DNA of 64,000 nt from SZUA-309 sp965233675 (GTDB taxonomy: Bacteria > Pseudomonadota > Gammaproteobacteria > Pseudomonadales > Azotimanducaceae): NCBI GenBank assembly GCA_965233675.1, contig OZ247498.1, positions 1 through 64,000 of the forward strand, given 5' to 3'. Both the position numbers and the translations under genes were made by a program. How positions within the stretch are numbered: the first letter of the stretch is position 1; each line of letters opens with the position of its first letter. Of the stretch, positions 18,244 through 27,610 are shown piece by piece. A model generated the notes under the pieces. The model was given only the letters and a program-made list of their open reading frames with translations. It was not told where the DNA came from and searched no databases.

Positions 18244-19245
18244 ATGTCTGAGCCCTATATCGTCGTCCAGGACCTGGCGAAGCGGTTTCGGATCGCCGAG
18301 CGGAACCCAGGCCTCTGGGGCGCGCTGAAAGGCATCGCTCATCGACGCTACCGAATCGTGGAAGCGCTGCATGACGTGAGCTTCGAGATTGGTCGGGGCG
18401 AGCTCGTCGGCTATATCGGCCCGAACGGTGCGGGCAAATCCACCACCATCAAAATCCTTTCCGGCATTCTGGTGCCTTCCGGCGGTCGCTGCAGTGTTGC
18501 CGGACGCATCCCCTGGGAATCCCGGGTCCAGCATGTGGCCGGAATTGGTGTGGTGTTCGGGCAGCGCACCCAGCTCTGGTGGGATCTGCCGGTGGTGGAG
18601 TCTTTCGAACTTCTGCGCGACATCTATCGGGTGCCGGAGGCGAAGTATCGCCGGGAAAGGGATGAACTGGTGGCTCTGCTGGACCTCGAACCGCTGCTCG
18701 ATGTGCCGGTCCGGCAACTGAGCCTCGGTCAGCGGATGCGGGCAGATCTTGCGGCTTCCCTGCTGCATGATCCGGACATCCTCTTCCTCGACGAACCCAC
18801 CATCGGCCTGGATGCCATCTCCAAGCTGGCCATGCGCAGTTTCATCAAAGAACGGAATGCTGAGCGCGGCACCACTGTCCTGCTTACGACCCATGACATG
18901 GATGATGTAGAAGCCCTCTGCAGCCGGGTGATGCTGATCAATCACGGCACGTTGCTGATGGATGGCACGGTCGCGGATCTGCGCTCGGACCGGCGACGGG
19001 TGGCGGTGGACTTCGCGGTGATGCCGGAACTGGCGGCCGTGCACCAGGACCGGGTTGTGGCCCGGGACGGCGAGCGGGTGACCTTTGAGGTGGCCAGCCG
19101 GGTCGGTGAATTCGTGGCGGAGCTCACTGCCGCCTATCCGGTACACGACCTGACCGTCGATCATCCGCCGATCGAAGAAACAGTGGCGGAACTGTACCGG
19201 CAGCATCCGGGCCGTCTGCAGGCTGGGCCGGCTGGTAATGAATAG
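18244..19245 (+). CDS. ABC transporter ATP-binding protein (ABC-2 type exporter)
   Basis: A 333-residue ATPase. Walker A GPNGAGKST is at residues 59-67, the signature LSLGQ at 159-163, Walker B ILFLDEP at 179-185 and the switch histidine at 217. The N-terminal residues 14-37 form an insertion (WGALKGIAHRRY) seen in ABC subunits paired with the ABC-2 permease family formerly DUF990. The C-terminal 100 residues form an extra regulatory segment. It overlaps the first permease gene by eight bases and drives export by the three-gene system; the cargo is not known. Confidence 0.95.
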   Translation: MSEPYIVVQDLAKRFRIAERNPGLWGALKGIAHRRYRIVEALHDVSFEIGRGELVGYIGPNGAGKSTTIKILSGILVPSGGRCSVAGRIPWESRVQHVAGIGVVFGQRTQLWWDLPVVESFELLRDIYRVPEAKYRRERDELVALLDLEPLLDVPVRQLSLGQRMRADLAASLLHDPDILFLDEPTIGLDAISKLAMRSFIKERNAERGTTVLLTTHDMDDVEALCSRVMLINHGTLLMDGTVADLRSDRRRVAVDFAVMPELAAVHQDRVVARDGERVTFEVASRVGEFVAELTAAYPVHDLTVDHPPIEETVAELYRQHPGRLQAGPAGNE

Positions 19246-20059
19246 CCGGACCTTTCTGGCCATCGTTGCCGTTCGCTGCAAGATGCTGCTGCAGTATCGC
19301 GCCGCGGCCCTGGCCGGGTTCGGGACTCAGCTCTTCTGGGGCTTCATCAAGGTGATGGTGTTTGTCGCCTTCTATGCGTCCGCGGTGTCTGAACCGCCGA
19401 TGACGTTCTCTCAGGTGCTCGTGTACATCTGGCTCGGTCAGGCATTGCTGGCACTGCTGCCCTGGAACGTGGATAAGGAGATCGCTGAGCAGATCCGCAG
19501 CGGCGGTGTCGCTTATGAACTGCTGCGACCCGTGGATCTGTATGGTTTCTGGTTCGCCCGCACCCTGGCGTTCCGGCTGGCGCCGACGCTGCTCCGGATG
19601 ATGCCCATGCTCGCGTTTACCTATTTCATGATGCCCTGGCTGGGTTTTGCCGGGTGGGCGCTGCCTGCACCGGAGAGTGTGGCGAGCGGCTGGTTGTTTC
19701 TTCTTTCTGCTCTGGCGACGCTGCTCCTTTCCACAGCGGTCACCATGATTCTGCATATCAGCCTCATGTGGACGATTTCCGGGGAAGGTTTCAACCGGAT
19801 GATGCCGGGTATCGTGCCGCTGTTCGCAGGTCTGGTGGTGCCGCTGCCCCTGTTCCCGGACTGGCTGCAGAGTTTTCTCTACTGGCAGCCGTTCAGAGGC
19901 CTGGCTGATGTGCCGTTTCGAATCTACAGCGGTCACATTCCCGTCGATGCCGCGCTTTTTGAAATCGGCATGCAGGCCGGGTGGTCGATCCTTCTGATTG
20001 TCGCCGGTGTGGCGCTGCTGAGCCGGGCTCGACGCAATCTGGTGGTGCAGGGTGGCTGA
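19238..20059 (+). CDS. ABC-2 family transporter permease (DUF990/PF06182-like), subunit 1
   Basis: A 273-residue membrane protein with about six helices, a cytoplasmic N-terminus with conserved basic residues (VRCKMLLQYR), and the motif SGGVAYELLRPVDLYGFWFAR in the first cytoplasmic loop, typical of this permease family. It overlaps the ATPase gene by eight bases and the second permease gene by eight bases, so the three form one translationally coupled operon. The two permeases are dissimilar enough to be a heterodimer. Confidence 0.9.
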   Translation: MNSRTFLAIVAVRCKMLLQYRAAALAGFGTQLFWGFIKVMVFVAFYASAVSEPPMTFSQVLVYIWLGQALLALLPWNVDKEIAEQIRSGGVAYELLRPVDLYGFWFARTLAFRLAPTLLRMMPMLAFTYFMMPWLGFAGWALPAPESVASGWLFLLSALATLLLSTAVTMILHISLMWTISGEGFNRMMPGIVPLFAGLVVPLPLFPDWLQSFLYWQPFRGLADVPFRIYSGHIPVDAALFEIGMQAGWSILLIVAGVALLSRARRNLVVQGG

Positions 20060-20903
20060 GGCTGTTTCTCTGAAGAACAGGTTGAGCGGGACGGACGGCC
20101 CCGGGCCCCTGTCGCTGTACGGACGGTTCGTCAGCCAGTCGATCCGGGCCACACTGCAGTATCGACTGTCGTTCGTGCTGATGGCTTTCGGTTACTTCAT
20201 TACTTCCGGCGTCGAAGCGCTGGGTGTGTGGGCGCTGTTCGACCGCTTCGGCATGCTGGGTCAGTGGTCGCTGGCTGAGGTGGCATTGCTGTACGGGATG
20301 GTCAACGTCGCTTTCCCGATCAGCGAAGCCCTGGCCCGCGGTTTCGACGTTTTCGGCCAGGAGTTCGTGAAGACGGGCAACTTCGATCGGGTGCTGCTTC
20401 GTCCGCGCAGTACAGTGCTGCAGCTCGCGGGCCACGAATTTCAGATCCACCGGATCGGCCGATTGCTGCAGGGCCTGATCGTGCTGGGCATTGCGCTGTG
20501 GCTGCTGCCTATCGACTGGACCTGGTGGCGGCTGGCTCTGCTGGTGTTCACGATTCTGTCCGGCGTTGTGTTCTTTTACGCCCTGTTCATCTTTCAGGCG
20601 GCCCTGTCGTTCTGGACCGTCGAGTCGCTGGAAATCATGAACACGCTCACCTACGGCGGCGTGGAGATGGCGCAGTACCCTCTGGCTATCTATCAGCCGG
20701 GCTTCCGGCGTTTTTTCACCTTCGTGGTCCCGCTTGGCTGTATCAGCTACTTTCCGGCGGTGGCCATCCTCGGAATCGATGACCCGCTGGGGAGCGAACG
20801 CTGGATGCAGCTGGCGGCACCGCTGGCCGGCTATCTGTTTTTCGCCGTTTCTCTCATCGCCTGGCGGTTCGGCATCCGCCACTACACCTCCACCGGGAGC
20901 TGA
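20052..20903 (+). CDS. ABC-2 family transporter permease (PF06182-like), subunit 2
   Basis: A 283-residue membrane protein with six predicted helices and the counterpart loop motif KTGNFDRVLLRPRSTVLQ near residue 110, matching the SGG..ELLRPVD motif of the first permease. The final helix ends in a short basic tail. It forms the second half of the exporter with the upstream permease and ATPase. Related three-gene sets occur widely in bacteria, with few assigned substrates. Confidence 0.9.
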   Translation: MAEAVSLKNRLSGTDGPGPLSLYGRFVSQSIRATLQYRLSFVLMAFGYFITSGVEALGVWALFDRFGMLGQWSLAEVALLYGMVNVAFPISEALARGFDVFGQEFVKTGNFDRVLLRPRSTVLQLAGHEFQIHRIGRLLQGLIVLGIALWLLPIDWTWWRLALLVFTILSGVVFFYALFIFQAALSFWTVESLEIMNTLTYGGVEMAQYPLAIYQPGFRRFFTFVVPLGCISYFPAVAILGIDDPLGSERWMQLAAPLAGYLFFAVSLIAWRFGIRHYTSTGS

Positions 20904-20938
20904 GTTAGGCTCGTCGTTCTTCGAAAGGTGAGAGGGTC

Positions 20939-21703
20939 ATGAGCCGATTTGTGAGCATTGCCGAAGCCCGGGCGGCCGACGGGTTGCGTATGGCCACCCT
21001 ACGGAAGATTCCGAGTCCCTGGCAGGAGGCGGCCAAAGGAATTTTTCACATCAAAGGGCTCGAGTGTGTCTATGCGGCCCAGGCAGAGTCGGATGTGGAC
21101 AACGCCATTGCCGACTGGGCTGGAGACTCCTCCATTCCGGTGGTGGCCTATCAGAAGGAAAAGCTGCGCACCGGCTGGGTCGAGATACTGCTTCTGGCTG
21201 AACGGCTCGCTCCCGGGCCGGCTCTGATACCGGCGGACGCCAGACAGCGGGCCCTGATGCTGGGGCTCTCTCACGAGATCTGCGGGGAGATGGGCATCGG
21301 CTGGTGCATGCGGCTGTTGATGCTTCGCGCGAGTATGGATCACAGCGACGATACTTCGATTCCACCGGAACCTGCGGCGCAGATGGCGGCAAAGTATGGC
21401 TTCAATCCCACCGATGTGGCCATCGCCGAAGATCGAGTCGTGGCGGTGCTGGGCATGCTGGACGAGCAACTCGGCAGCCGGGAGTACTTCCTGGATGATC
21501 AGCTCACTGCCCTGGATGTTTACTGGGCGACCTTCGCCAACCTGCTGCAGCCACTGGATGAGGAACAGCTCCCCATGAGCGGTTTCATGCGCAACATCTA
21601 CGCAACGCGGAACGAGCGGGTACTCGAAGCTCTGACACCCGCACTCCGCGAACACCAGCACCGGACCTATGCGCGGCATCTCGAGTTACCGGTGCCGATG
21701 TAG
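20939..21703 (+). CDS. Glutathione S-transferase-like protein
   Basis: A 254-residue protein with a thioredoxin-like N-terminal domain (SPWQEAAKGIFHIKGLECVY near residues 26-45; IPVVAYQKEKLRTGWVEILLLAE near 76-98) and a helical C-terminal half ending in a Tyr/Arg-rich tail. The usual catalytic Ser/Tyr/Cys of GSTs is not evident and the cis-Pro loop is weak, so glutathione-transferase activity is uncertain. Such diverged GSTs are common in genomes that degrade hydrophobic compounds. It is followed by the nitronate monooxygenase gene on the same strand after a 41-base gap. Confidence 0.75.
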   Translation: MSRFVSIAEARAADGLRMATLRKIPSPWQEAAKGIFHIKGLECVYAAQAESDVDNAIADWAGDSSIPVVAYQKEKLRTGWVEILLLAERLAPGPALIPADARQRALMLGLSHEICGEMGIGWCMRLLMLRASMDHSDDTSIPPEPAAQMAAKYGFNPTDVAIAEDRVVAVLGMLDEQLGSREYFLDDQLTALDVYWATFANLLQPLDEEQLPMSGFMRNIYATRNERVLEALTPALREHQHRTYARHLELPVPM

Positions 21704-21744
21704 CCCCTTTCAGCAAACGAATCATTCAACCTCAGGATCAGAAA

Positions 21745-22680
21745 ATGCAGTTCTCCAATCGAATCACCGATCTGCTGGGTGTGGAAGTCCCCCTGGTGCA
21801 GGCGCCCATGGGTTGGATCGCCCGATCCCAGCTGGCATCCGCGGTCTCCGAAGCGGGTGGCCTCGGCATCATCGAAACATCTTCCGGTGAGCTGGACGCG
21901 GTCCGCGAAGAAATCCGGAAGATGCGAACGCTCACCGACAAGCCGTTCGGTGTGAACATCGCGCAGGCCTTTGTGCGGGATCCGGACATCGTGAAGTTCG
22001 TGATCGATCAGGGGGTGAAGTTTGTGACCACCTCCGCCGGCAACCCCGAACGTTATACCGAACAGCTGAAATCGGCGGGCCTCACGGTCTTTCATGTGGT
22101 GCCGAGTCTTGGCGCAGCTCTGAAGGCGGTGGAATGCGGTGTGGATGGTCTGGTCGTTGAAGGGGGAGAGGGCGGCGGCTTCAAGAATCCGCGGGATGTT
22201 TCCACCATGGTCCTGCTGCCGCTGGTTCGCTCCAGGGTGGATGTGCCCATCATTGCTGCAGGTGGATTCGTGGATGGCAAAACCATGGCGGCCGCCTTTG
22301 CGCTGGGTGCGGAGGCGGTGCAGATGGGTACGCGCATGGTCTCTGCACAGGAATCCCCCGTGCATGAAAACTGGAAGAACGCCATCGTGGCCGCGAAAGA
22401 AACGGATACGGTGTTTCTGAATCGCGCACACTCGCCGGCTTTGCGTGCACTCCGGACGGAGAAAACCACCCGGCTGGAGATGGACATGGAAACCAATGCC
22501 ATGACCGAATTCGGTACGGCGCTGGATCTCTACTTCGGCGGCGATATGGAGGCCAGCATCGCCCTCACCGGACAGGTGGCCGGGAGAATCGACTCGGTTC
22601 GGCCGGTGGCGGAGATCATCGAAGAAGTGAAGCAGGAATTCTTCGATACCGTTGCCGCGATGAGTGAGCGGTATCTCTGA
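21745..22680 (+). CDS. Nitronate monooxygenase family protein
   Basis: A 311-residue FMN-dependent TIM-barrel enzyme of the 2-nitropropane dioxygenase/nitronate monooxygenase family. The sequence has VPLVQAPMGWIA near residue 16, the FGVNIAQAF segment near 70, GLVVEGGEGGGF near 133 and the phosphate-binding IIAAGGFVDGKTMAAAFALGAEAVQMGTR block at about 170-198. It oxidises alkyl nitronates (e.g. propionate-3-nitronate) to aldehydes and nitrite; some members are NADH-quinone reductases or enoyl reductases, which cannot be excluded. Confidence 0.92.
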   Translation: MQFSNRITDLLGVEVPLVQAPMGWIARSQLASAVSEAGGLGIIETSSGELDAVREEIRKMRTLTDKPFGVNIAQAFVRDPDIVKFVIDQGVKFVTTSAGNPERYTEQLKSAGLTVFHVVPSLGAALKAVECGVDGLVVEGGEGGGFKNPRDVSTMVLLPLVRSRVDVPIIAAGGFVDGKTMAAAFALGAEAVQMGTRMVSAQESPVHENWKNAIVAAKETDTVFLNRAHSPALRALRTEKTTRLEMDMETNAMTEFGTALDLYFGGDMEASIALTGQVAGRIDSVRPVAEIIEEVKQEFFDTVAAMSERYL

Positions 22681-22710
22681 TACGAACGTCGGTGACTCGA
22701 AACTGCGTGC

Positions 22711-23382
22711 TTACCCGCGATCGAGCCTGACGATATCGAGGGCTGCGATATAGGCGCGGATTTCGTCCAGCGAGTCGCTGCTGAAAGCAACACCGCTGTC
22801 GGATCGTTTCGACTTCCAGATCGGATGCATGCCGAGCGCCATGGCCGGCTGCATATCCGCGCTGAAACTGTCGCCAACGAATACGGCTTCCCTGCGTTCC
22901 ACACCGAGCTCGGATAGACAGGCATCGAAGATTCCCGGATCCGGCTTTTTCTTTCCGAAGCCTTCGGACGTGACAATGGCGTCGAACAGCGCGGTGATGC
23001 CGAGACCGTCCAGTTTGCTCCGCTGGATGCGATCGCGGCCGTTGGTCACACAGCCGAGGGACAGGCCGGTGTCACGGCAGGCTTCCAGCAGTGCCAGCAT
23101 GCCGGGAATGGGCTGTGCGAGACTGCCCAGCGTCCGGTCGTAGTCGGATAACAGCACGGCCGTCATCGGTTCCGGTAGCGAGAAATCGTCAGCCAGCAGG
23201 GCGAATACTTCGGCCTTGGGCATGATGACACAGTGGCGTTGCACGTAGAGCTCGCGCCAGGCGTCTGGATGCACGGACAAGCCGATGAGATCAAAGCGGT
23301 CGTGCTGCTGTGCCGCCATCAGGCTCAGGGTGCGCGTTTTGTCGTGGAGCGTATCGTCGAGATCGAATAAGACGGCCTTCAT
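22711..23382 (-). CDS. HAD family hydrolase (HAD-IA)
   Basis: A 223-residue haloacid-dehalogenase-type phosphatase. Motif I is LFDLDDTLHD (nucleophile Asp7 and Asp9), motif II the VTNGRDRIQ segment near residue 113, motif III a lysine in FGKKKPDPGIFD near 143, and motif IV VGDSFSADMQPA near 165. The cap-1 helical domain (residues 15-90) marks subfamily IA; members act on small phosphorylated metabolites. It is downstream of pyrC on the reverse strand. Confidence 0.93.
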   Translation of the reverse strand: MKAVLFDLDDTLHDKTRTLSLMAAQQHDRFDLIGLSVHPDAWRELYVQRHCVIMPKAEVFALLADDFSLPEPMTAVLLSDYDRTLGSLAQPIPGMLALLEACRDTGLSLGCVTNGRDRIQRSKLDGLGITALFDAIVTSEGFGKKKPDPGIFDACLSELGVERREAVFVGDSFSADMQPAMALGMHPIWKSKRSDSGVAFSSDSLDEIRAYIAALDIVRLDRG

Positions 23383-23427
23383 GGATTCGAGCCGCCATGA
23401 CGGATCTGTTCCCGAGTCAATGTGGAC

Positions 23428-24474
23428 TCAAAGCACACCTTCGAATTTCCAGGCCAGAGTTTCCCCCGCATGGAACGGCACCACCTGTTCATCCGATCGG
23501 GTGATCAGATCCGGAATCGGACTGGCCGTCTTGCGCAGCAATACCCGGCTTTCGTTCAGTGGCAGGTCATAAAATTCGGGACCGAACTCCGACGCGAAGG
23601 CTTCGAATCGATCCAGCGCGTCTTCCTCCTCGAACACCTGCAGGTAGCTTTCGAGCGCGACCGGGGCACTGAAGATCCCCGCGCAACCGCAATCGGCTTC
23701 TTTGTCTGCCTTGGGGTGTGGCGCCGTGTCGGTGCCGAGAAAGAACCTGGGATTACCGGAGATCGCCGCTCTGCGTAGCGCGCTTTTGTGCTCCCGCCGT
23801 TTGACCACTGGCAGGCAGTAGGCATGCGGGCGCAGTCCGCCGTCAAAGAGATCGTTGCGATCGAGGTGCAGATGGTGGGCCGTGATGGTGGCGGCGATAT
23901 TGGCGCCGCCAGACTGGACGAACTGCACGGCGTCCGCCGTGGTGATGTGTTCGAGCACGATCTTCAATTCCGGAAACGCGGCATGCAGCGGCGAGAGAAT
24001 GGTGTCGATGAATACCGCCTCCCGATCGAAAACATCGATTTCCGGTCTGGTCACTTCGCCATGCACCAGCAACGGCATGCCGATGGTCTGCATTCGTTCG
24101 AGTACGGCGTAGATGTTCTTCACATCGGTGACGCCGGCGTCCGAATTGGTGGTGGCACCGGCGGGATAAAGTTTGCAGGCCGTGAAGGCGCCGATCTCAT
24201 GCCCGGCGGCGACTTCATCCGGCTCGATGGTATCCGTGAGATAGGCCGTCATCAGCGGCGTGAAGTCCCGCTCGGGCGGCAAGGCGGCCAGAATTCTATC
24301 GCGATAGGCTTCCGCGGCAGCAATGGTGGTTACAGGCGGTACGAGATTCGGCATCACGATGGCCCGGCCAAACTGACGGGCGGTGTGGTCCGCGGCAAGC
24401 GCGAGCATATCGCCGTCCCGCAGGTGCACGTGCCAGTCGTCCGGCCGGCGGATGATCAGTTCTTCATTGCTCAT
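23428..24474 (-). CDS. pyrC: Dihydroorotase (class II)
   Basis: A 348-residue zinc enzyme of pyrimidine synthesis (carbamoyl-aspartate to dihydroorotate). It has the metal-binding DDWHVHLRDGD with H15 and H17, the carbamylated lysine K101 in TACKLYPAGATTNSDAG, and further zinc histidines in LVHGEVT and LEHITT. Length and motifs match E. coli-type class II PyrC. It overlaps the RidA-family gene by four bases, suggesting coupled translation of a pyrimidine enzyme with an imine/enamine-clearing protein. Confidence 0.96.
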   Translation of the reverse strand: MSNEELIIRRPDDWHVHLRDGDMLALAADHTARQFGRAIVMPNLVPPVTTIAAAEAYRDRILAALPPERDFTPLMTAYLTDTIEPDEVAAGHEIGAFTACKLYPAGATTNSDAGVTDVKNIYAVLERMQTIGMPLLVHGEVTRPEIDVFDREAVFIDTILSPLHAAFPELKIVLEHITTADAVQFVQSGGANIAATITAHHLHLDRNDLFDGGLRPHAYCLPVVKRREHKSALRRAAISGNPRFFLGTDTAPHPKADKEADCGCAGIFSAPVALESYLQVFEEEDALDRFEAFASEFGPEFYDLPLNESRVLLRKTASPIPDLITRSDEQVVPFHAGETLAWKFEGVL

Positions 24475-24953
24475 GCTTTCAGTAACAGCTCCGCTTCAAT
24501 CTCCACAGGCACAGAAAACGGCAGTTCGGCCATGCCGACTGCGGAACGTGCGTGGGCACCGGTCTCCGGTCCGAAGACTTCGACAATCAGGTCGGAGGCG
24601 CCGTTGATCACCGGGGGGATCTGGTTGAAGCCTGGCGCCACATTCACCATCCCGAACAGCTTCAGCCAGCCGTCCACGGCGTCCAGGCTGCCCACCGCCT
24701 GACGGATGGTGGCCAGAAATCCAAGCGCAACCTGACGCGCGGCTGTATAGGCCGCTTCCGGACTCACTTCTGCGCCGACTTTCCCGAGGGGTTTCAGCAT
24801 GCCACTGCCATCGGAGGCGAGGGGTACGTGACCGGCCAGGTAAGCGTGTCGCCCATCGATACGGATGAGATCGAAGGGCAGATTCGAGGTGTCCATGGGC
24901 GGCGGCAGGGCGAGACCGAGTTCGGCCAGCCGTGCTTCGGCGGTATCAGCCAT
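24471..24953 (-). CDS. RidA family protein
   Basis: A 160-residue member of the YjgF/YER057c/UK114 (Rid) family. Members hydrolyse reactive enamine/imine intermediates such as 2-aminoacrylate. The family end motif (GMAELPFSVPVEIEAEL) is present, as is FGMVNVAPGF. The catalytic Arg of RidA proper occupies a position here within ARSAVGMAELP (near residue 137), so some deaminase activity is plausible. The sequence groups with longer Rid3-like proteins. Its stop overlaps the pyrC start by four bases. Confidence 0.9.
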   Translation of the reverse strand: MADTAEARLAELGLALPPPMDTSNLPFDLIRIDGRHAYLAGHVPLASDGSGMLKPLGKVGAEVSPEAAYTAARQVALGFLATIRQAVGSLDAVDGWLKLFGMVNVAPGFNQIPPVINGASDLIVEVFGPETGAHARSAVGMAELPFSVPVEIEAELLLKA

Positions 24954-25052
24954 TGGCAGGTCCTTGGATCATTGGATTGGATGTGTCGCCGTACTTTACC
25001 GGCCTCGGCCTGCGTTGTCCGCTTCGCGCCTTTCCGTGTAGGGTTCATAACC

Positions 25053-26567
25053 ATGAGCCAACCCGACAATCAGTTGCAGCAGGGGTCGAATGGTCAACCC
25101 GACGTCACACCGGAGGCGCTTGCGCGGGTGACCAGGCAGCTGCAATCCTGTCTGCCGAAGCACTGCCTGGTGACCGATCCACGGGCGTTGAAGCCGTTCG
25201 AGTCAGATGGTTTGACCGCCATACGTGAGGTGCCCGGGCTCGTGGCACTACCGGAAACGGAAACGCAGGTGGCCGAGGTGCTGGCGATCTGTCGGCAGGC
25301 AGGTGTGCCGGTGGTGCCACGGGGAGCGGGCACGGGCCTGTCCGGTGGCGCGCGACCGCTGGCTGACGGGGTGCTGCTCGGCCTGTCCAAACTGGATCGG
25401 ATCCTCGAGATCGACCTGCCGAACTGCGCCGCCAGGGTGCAGCCCGGCGTACGGAATCTTGCGATATCGGAGGCGGTGGCAGAGCACGACCTCTACTACG
25501 CGCCGGACCCCTCATCTCAGATCGCCTGCTCCATCGGTGGCAATGTGGCGGAGAACGCCGGCGGCGTGCACTGTCTCAAATACGGGCTGACGGTGAACAA
25601 CGTGATCGGTCTCAAAGTGCTCACCATGGCCGGTGATGAGCTGATTATCGGTGGGCCGGGCGGTGAGCCCGAATCCCTGGATCTGCTGGCGTTGTTTTGT
25701 GGCTCCGAAGGACTGCTCGGTGTGATCACGGAGGTGTGGGTACGGCTGCTGCCGAAACCGCCGGAACGCCGGGTTCTGCTCGCTGCCTTTCCAACGGTGG
25801 CGGGGGCGGCCGAGTCTGTCGCCGCGATCATCGGCCGTGGCCTGATTCCGGCTGGTCTGGAGATGATGGACACGCTGGCGATCAGGGCAGCGGAGGCGTT
25901 CGTGCAGGCGGGCTATCCCACCGATGCCGGTGCGCTTCTACTTTGCGAACTGGACGGCGTGCCTGCCGAGGTGGCGTTCGATGCCGATATGGTTGCCAGG
26001 GTCTTCGAGACGTTCGGCGCCAGTGATATCCAGATCGCCACCAGTGAGGAAGAACAGGCCCGACTCTGGCTGGGCCGCAAAGCGGCCTTCCCGGCAGTGG
26101 GCAGGCTGTCGCCCGACTACTTCTGCATGGATGGCACCATCCCGCGGGCCCGCCTGGCGGAAGTGCTCGGGCAGATCACCGCGTTATCCGAGCGGCATGG
26201 TCTGGCGGTGGCGAACGTTTTCCATGCCGGTGACGGCAATCTGCATCCGCTCATTCTTTACGATGCGAACGTGCCCGGAGAGATCGAACGGGCAGAACAG
26301 TTCGGCGCCGACATTCTCTCGGCGTGTGTGGCTGCTGGCGGTACTGTGACCGGCGAGCATGGTGTGGGCCTGGAAAAACTCGATTCCATGTGCGGACAGT
26401 TCTCAGAGCCTGAACTCGCCCAGTTCTTCCGGCTGCGTGCGGCGTTCGACCCGGATGGTCTCATGAATCCGGGCAAGGCCATTCCCACCCTCACCAGATG
26501 TTCTGAAGTGGGCGGTATGCACGTGCATGGCGGCCGTCTGCCCTTTCCGAATCTCGAACGGTTCTAG
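25053..26567 (+). CDS. glcD: Glycolate oxidase subunit GlcD (FAD-linked)
   Basis: A 504-residue FAD-binding PCMH-type oxidase subunit. The FAD pyrophosphate loop is VVPRGAGTGLSGGARPL near residue 89, followed by SIGGNVAENAGGVHCLKYG near 155. The C-terminal FAD-linked oxidase domain contains VFHAGDGNLHPLI and TGEHGVGLEKL. With GlcE and GlcF it oxidises glycolate to glyoxylate and passes electrons to the membrane quinone pool. The ATG at 25053 starts a typical N-terminus; upstream in-frame sequence is antisense to ridA. No GlcC-type regulator is next to it. Confidence 0.95.
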   Translation: MSQPDNQLQQGSNGQPDVTPEALARVTRQLQSCLPKHCLVTDPRALKPFESDGLTAIREVPGLVALPETETQVAEVLAICRQAGVPVVPRGAGTGLSGGARPLADGVLLGLSKLDRILEIDLPNCAARVQPGVRNLAISEAVAEHDLYYAPDPSSQIACSIGGNVAENAGGVHCLKYGLTVNNVIGLKVLTMAGDELIIGGPGGEPESLDLLALFCGSEGLLGVITEVWVRLLPKPPERRVLLAAFPTVAGAAESVAAIIGRGLIPAGLEMMDTLAIRAAEAFVQAGYPTDAGALLLCELDGVPAEVAFDADMVARVFETFGASDIQIATSEEEQARLWLGRKAAFPAVGRLSPDYFCMDGTIPRARLAEVLGQITALSERHGLAVANVFHAGDGNLHPLILYDANVPGEIERAEQFGADILSACVAAGGTVTGEHGVGLEKLDSMCGQFSEPELAQFFRLRAAFDPDGLMNPGKAIPTLTRCSEVGGMHVHGGRLPFPNLERF

Positions 26568-26578
26568 GCGAGCGGCCG

Positions 26579-27610
26579 GTGAAAGACCTGAGTGATGAGT
26601 TCGTGCAGGCAGTGGCCGGTGCCCGGGCGGCCGGGCAGAAGCTGTCCATCATCGGTACCGGCAGCAAGGCCAGTCTGAGCGGGGATCCGGACAGCGCCGA
26701 AGGCCGGCTGCTCTCCACGGTGGAACACAGCGGTATCGTCGATTACCGGCCTGATGAACTGGTGGTGACGGTGCGTTCAGGGACGCCTCTGAAAGAGCTC
26801 AGTCAGGCCCTGGCCCGGGAAGGGCAGATGCTCGGCTGTGAACCACCAGAGTATCGTGGCCTCGGCACGGTGGGTGGGGCGGTCGCATCTGGGATTGCGG
26901 GGCCTGGCCGTGCCTGGCGTGGTGGGGTGCGCGACGCCGTCCTCGGCGTTCGTATGATCAACGGTCTGGCCGAGCCTCTGAACTTCGGAGGCCAGGTGAT
27001 GAAGAACGTGGCCGGTTTCGATGTGTCCAGACTTCAGGTGGGCGCCTTCGGCATGCTTGGTCTGCTGCTGGAAGTCAGCCTGAAGGTGCTGCCTCTGCCG
27101 CAGACAGAACGCACGCTGTGTCTGGAACTTGCTGCGCCTGACGCCCACGGGCGCATGCTCGAGTGGGCGCGGCAACCGCATCCGATTACGGCGACCGCCT
27201 GGTTCGACGGCCTGCTCTGGGTTCGACTGTCCGGCGCGGAGGCGGCTGTGAATCAGGCCGCGGCCGCGTTCGGCGGGGAACTTCAGCCGGACAATGCGTT
27301 CTGGCAGGCGCTGAGAGACCACAGCCTGCCGTTTTTCCGTAACGGCGTCAGCGCCTGTTGCCATCTGCCTCCCGCGAGTCCGCTGCGGGCTGAAGACAGG
27401 CTGATCGAATGGAATGGTGCAAGGCGGTGGTCGGATGCGGAGACCGGCGCCGCCGGCTATCGCAACTTTGCGGACGGCTATGCCCGGCATCGCTGTCGGG
27501 ATGGCGGCGGGGATGCAGCGATTGCGGCTTACCAGGCCCGGATCAAGGCAGCGTTCGACCCGGACAATCTCTTCAACCCGGAGCTGACTCATGCAGACCT
27601 CGCTGCCTGA
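26579..27610 (+). CDS. glcE: Glycolate oxidase subunit GlcE
   Basis: A 343-residue subunit with a FAD-binding domain (GTGSKASLSGDP near residue 22, GTVGGAVASGIAGPGRAW near 97, AGFDVSRLQVGAFGMLG near 145) and a shorter C-terminal region than GlcD. It assembles with GlcD and GlcF. The start is GTG eleven bases after glcD; the glcE stop lies 20 bases inside glcF, a strong coupling signal. Confidence 0.94.
   Translation: MKDLSDEFVQAVAGARAAGQKLSIIGTGSKASLSGDPDSAEGRLLSTVEHSGIVDYRPDELVVTVRSGTPLKELSQALAREGQMLGCEPPEYRGLGTVGGAVASGIAGPGRAWRGGVRDAVLGVRMINGLAEPLNFGGQVMKNVAGFDVSRLQVGAFGMLGLLLEVSLKVLPLPQTERTLCLELAAPDAHGRMLEWARQPHPITATAWFDGLLWVRLSGAEAAVNQAAAAFGGELQPDNAFWQALRDHSLPFFRNGVSACCHLPPASPLRAEDRLIEWNGARRWSDAETGAAGYRNFADGYARHRCRDGGGDAAIAAYQARIKAAFDPDNLFNPELTHADLAA

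Noticed and set aside
19124..20882. Two long reverse-strand open frames over the ABC permeases
   Set aside because: They are Arg/Gln/His-rich mirror frames of the permease genes, which have clear membrane and family motifs on the forward strand.
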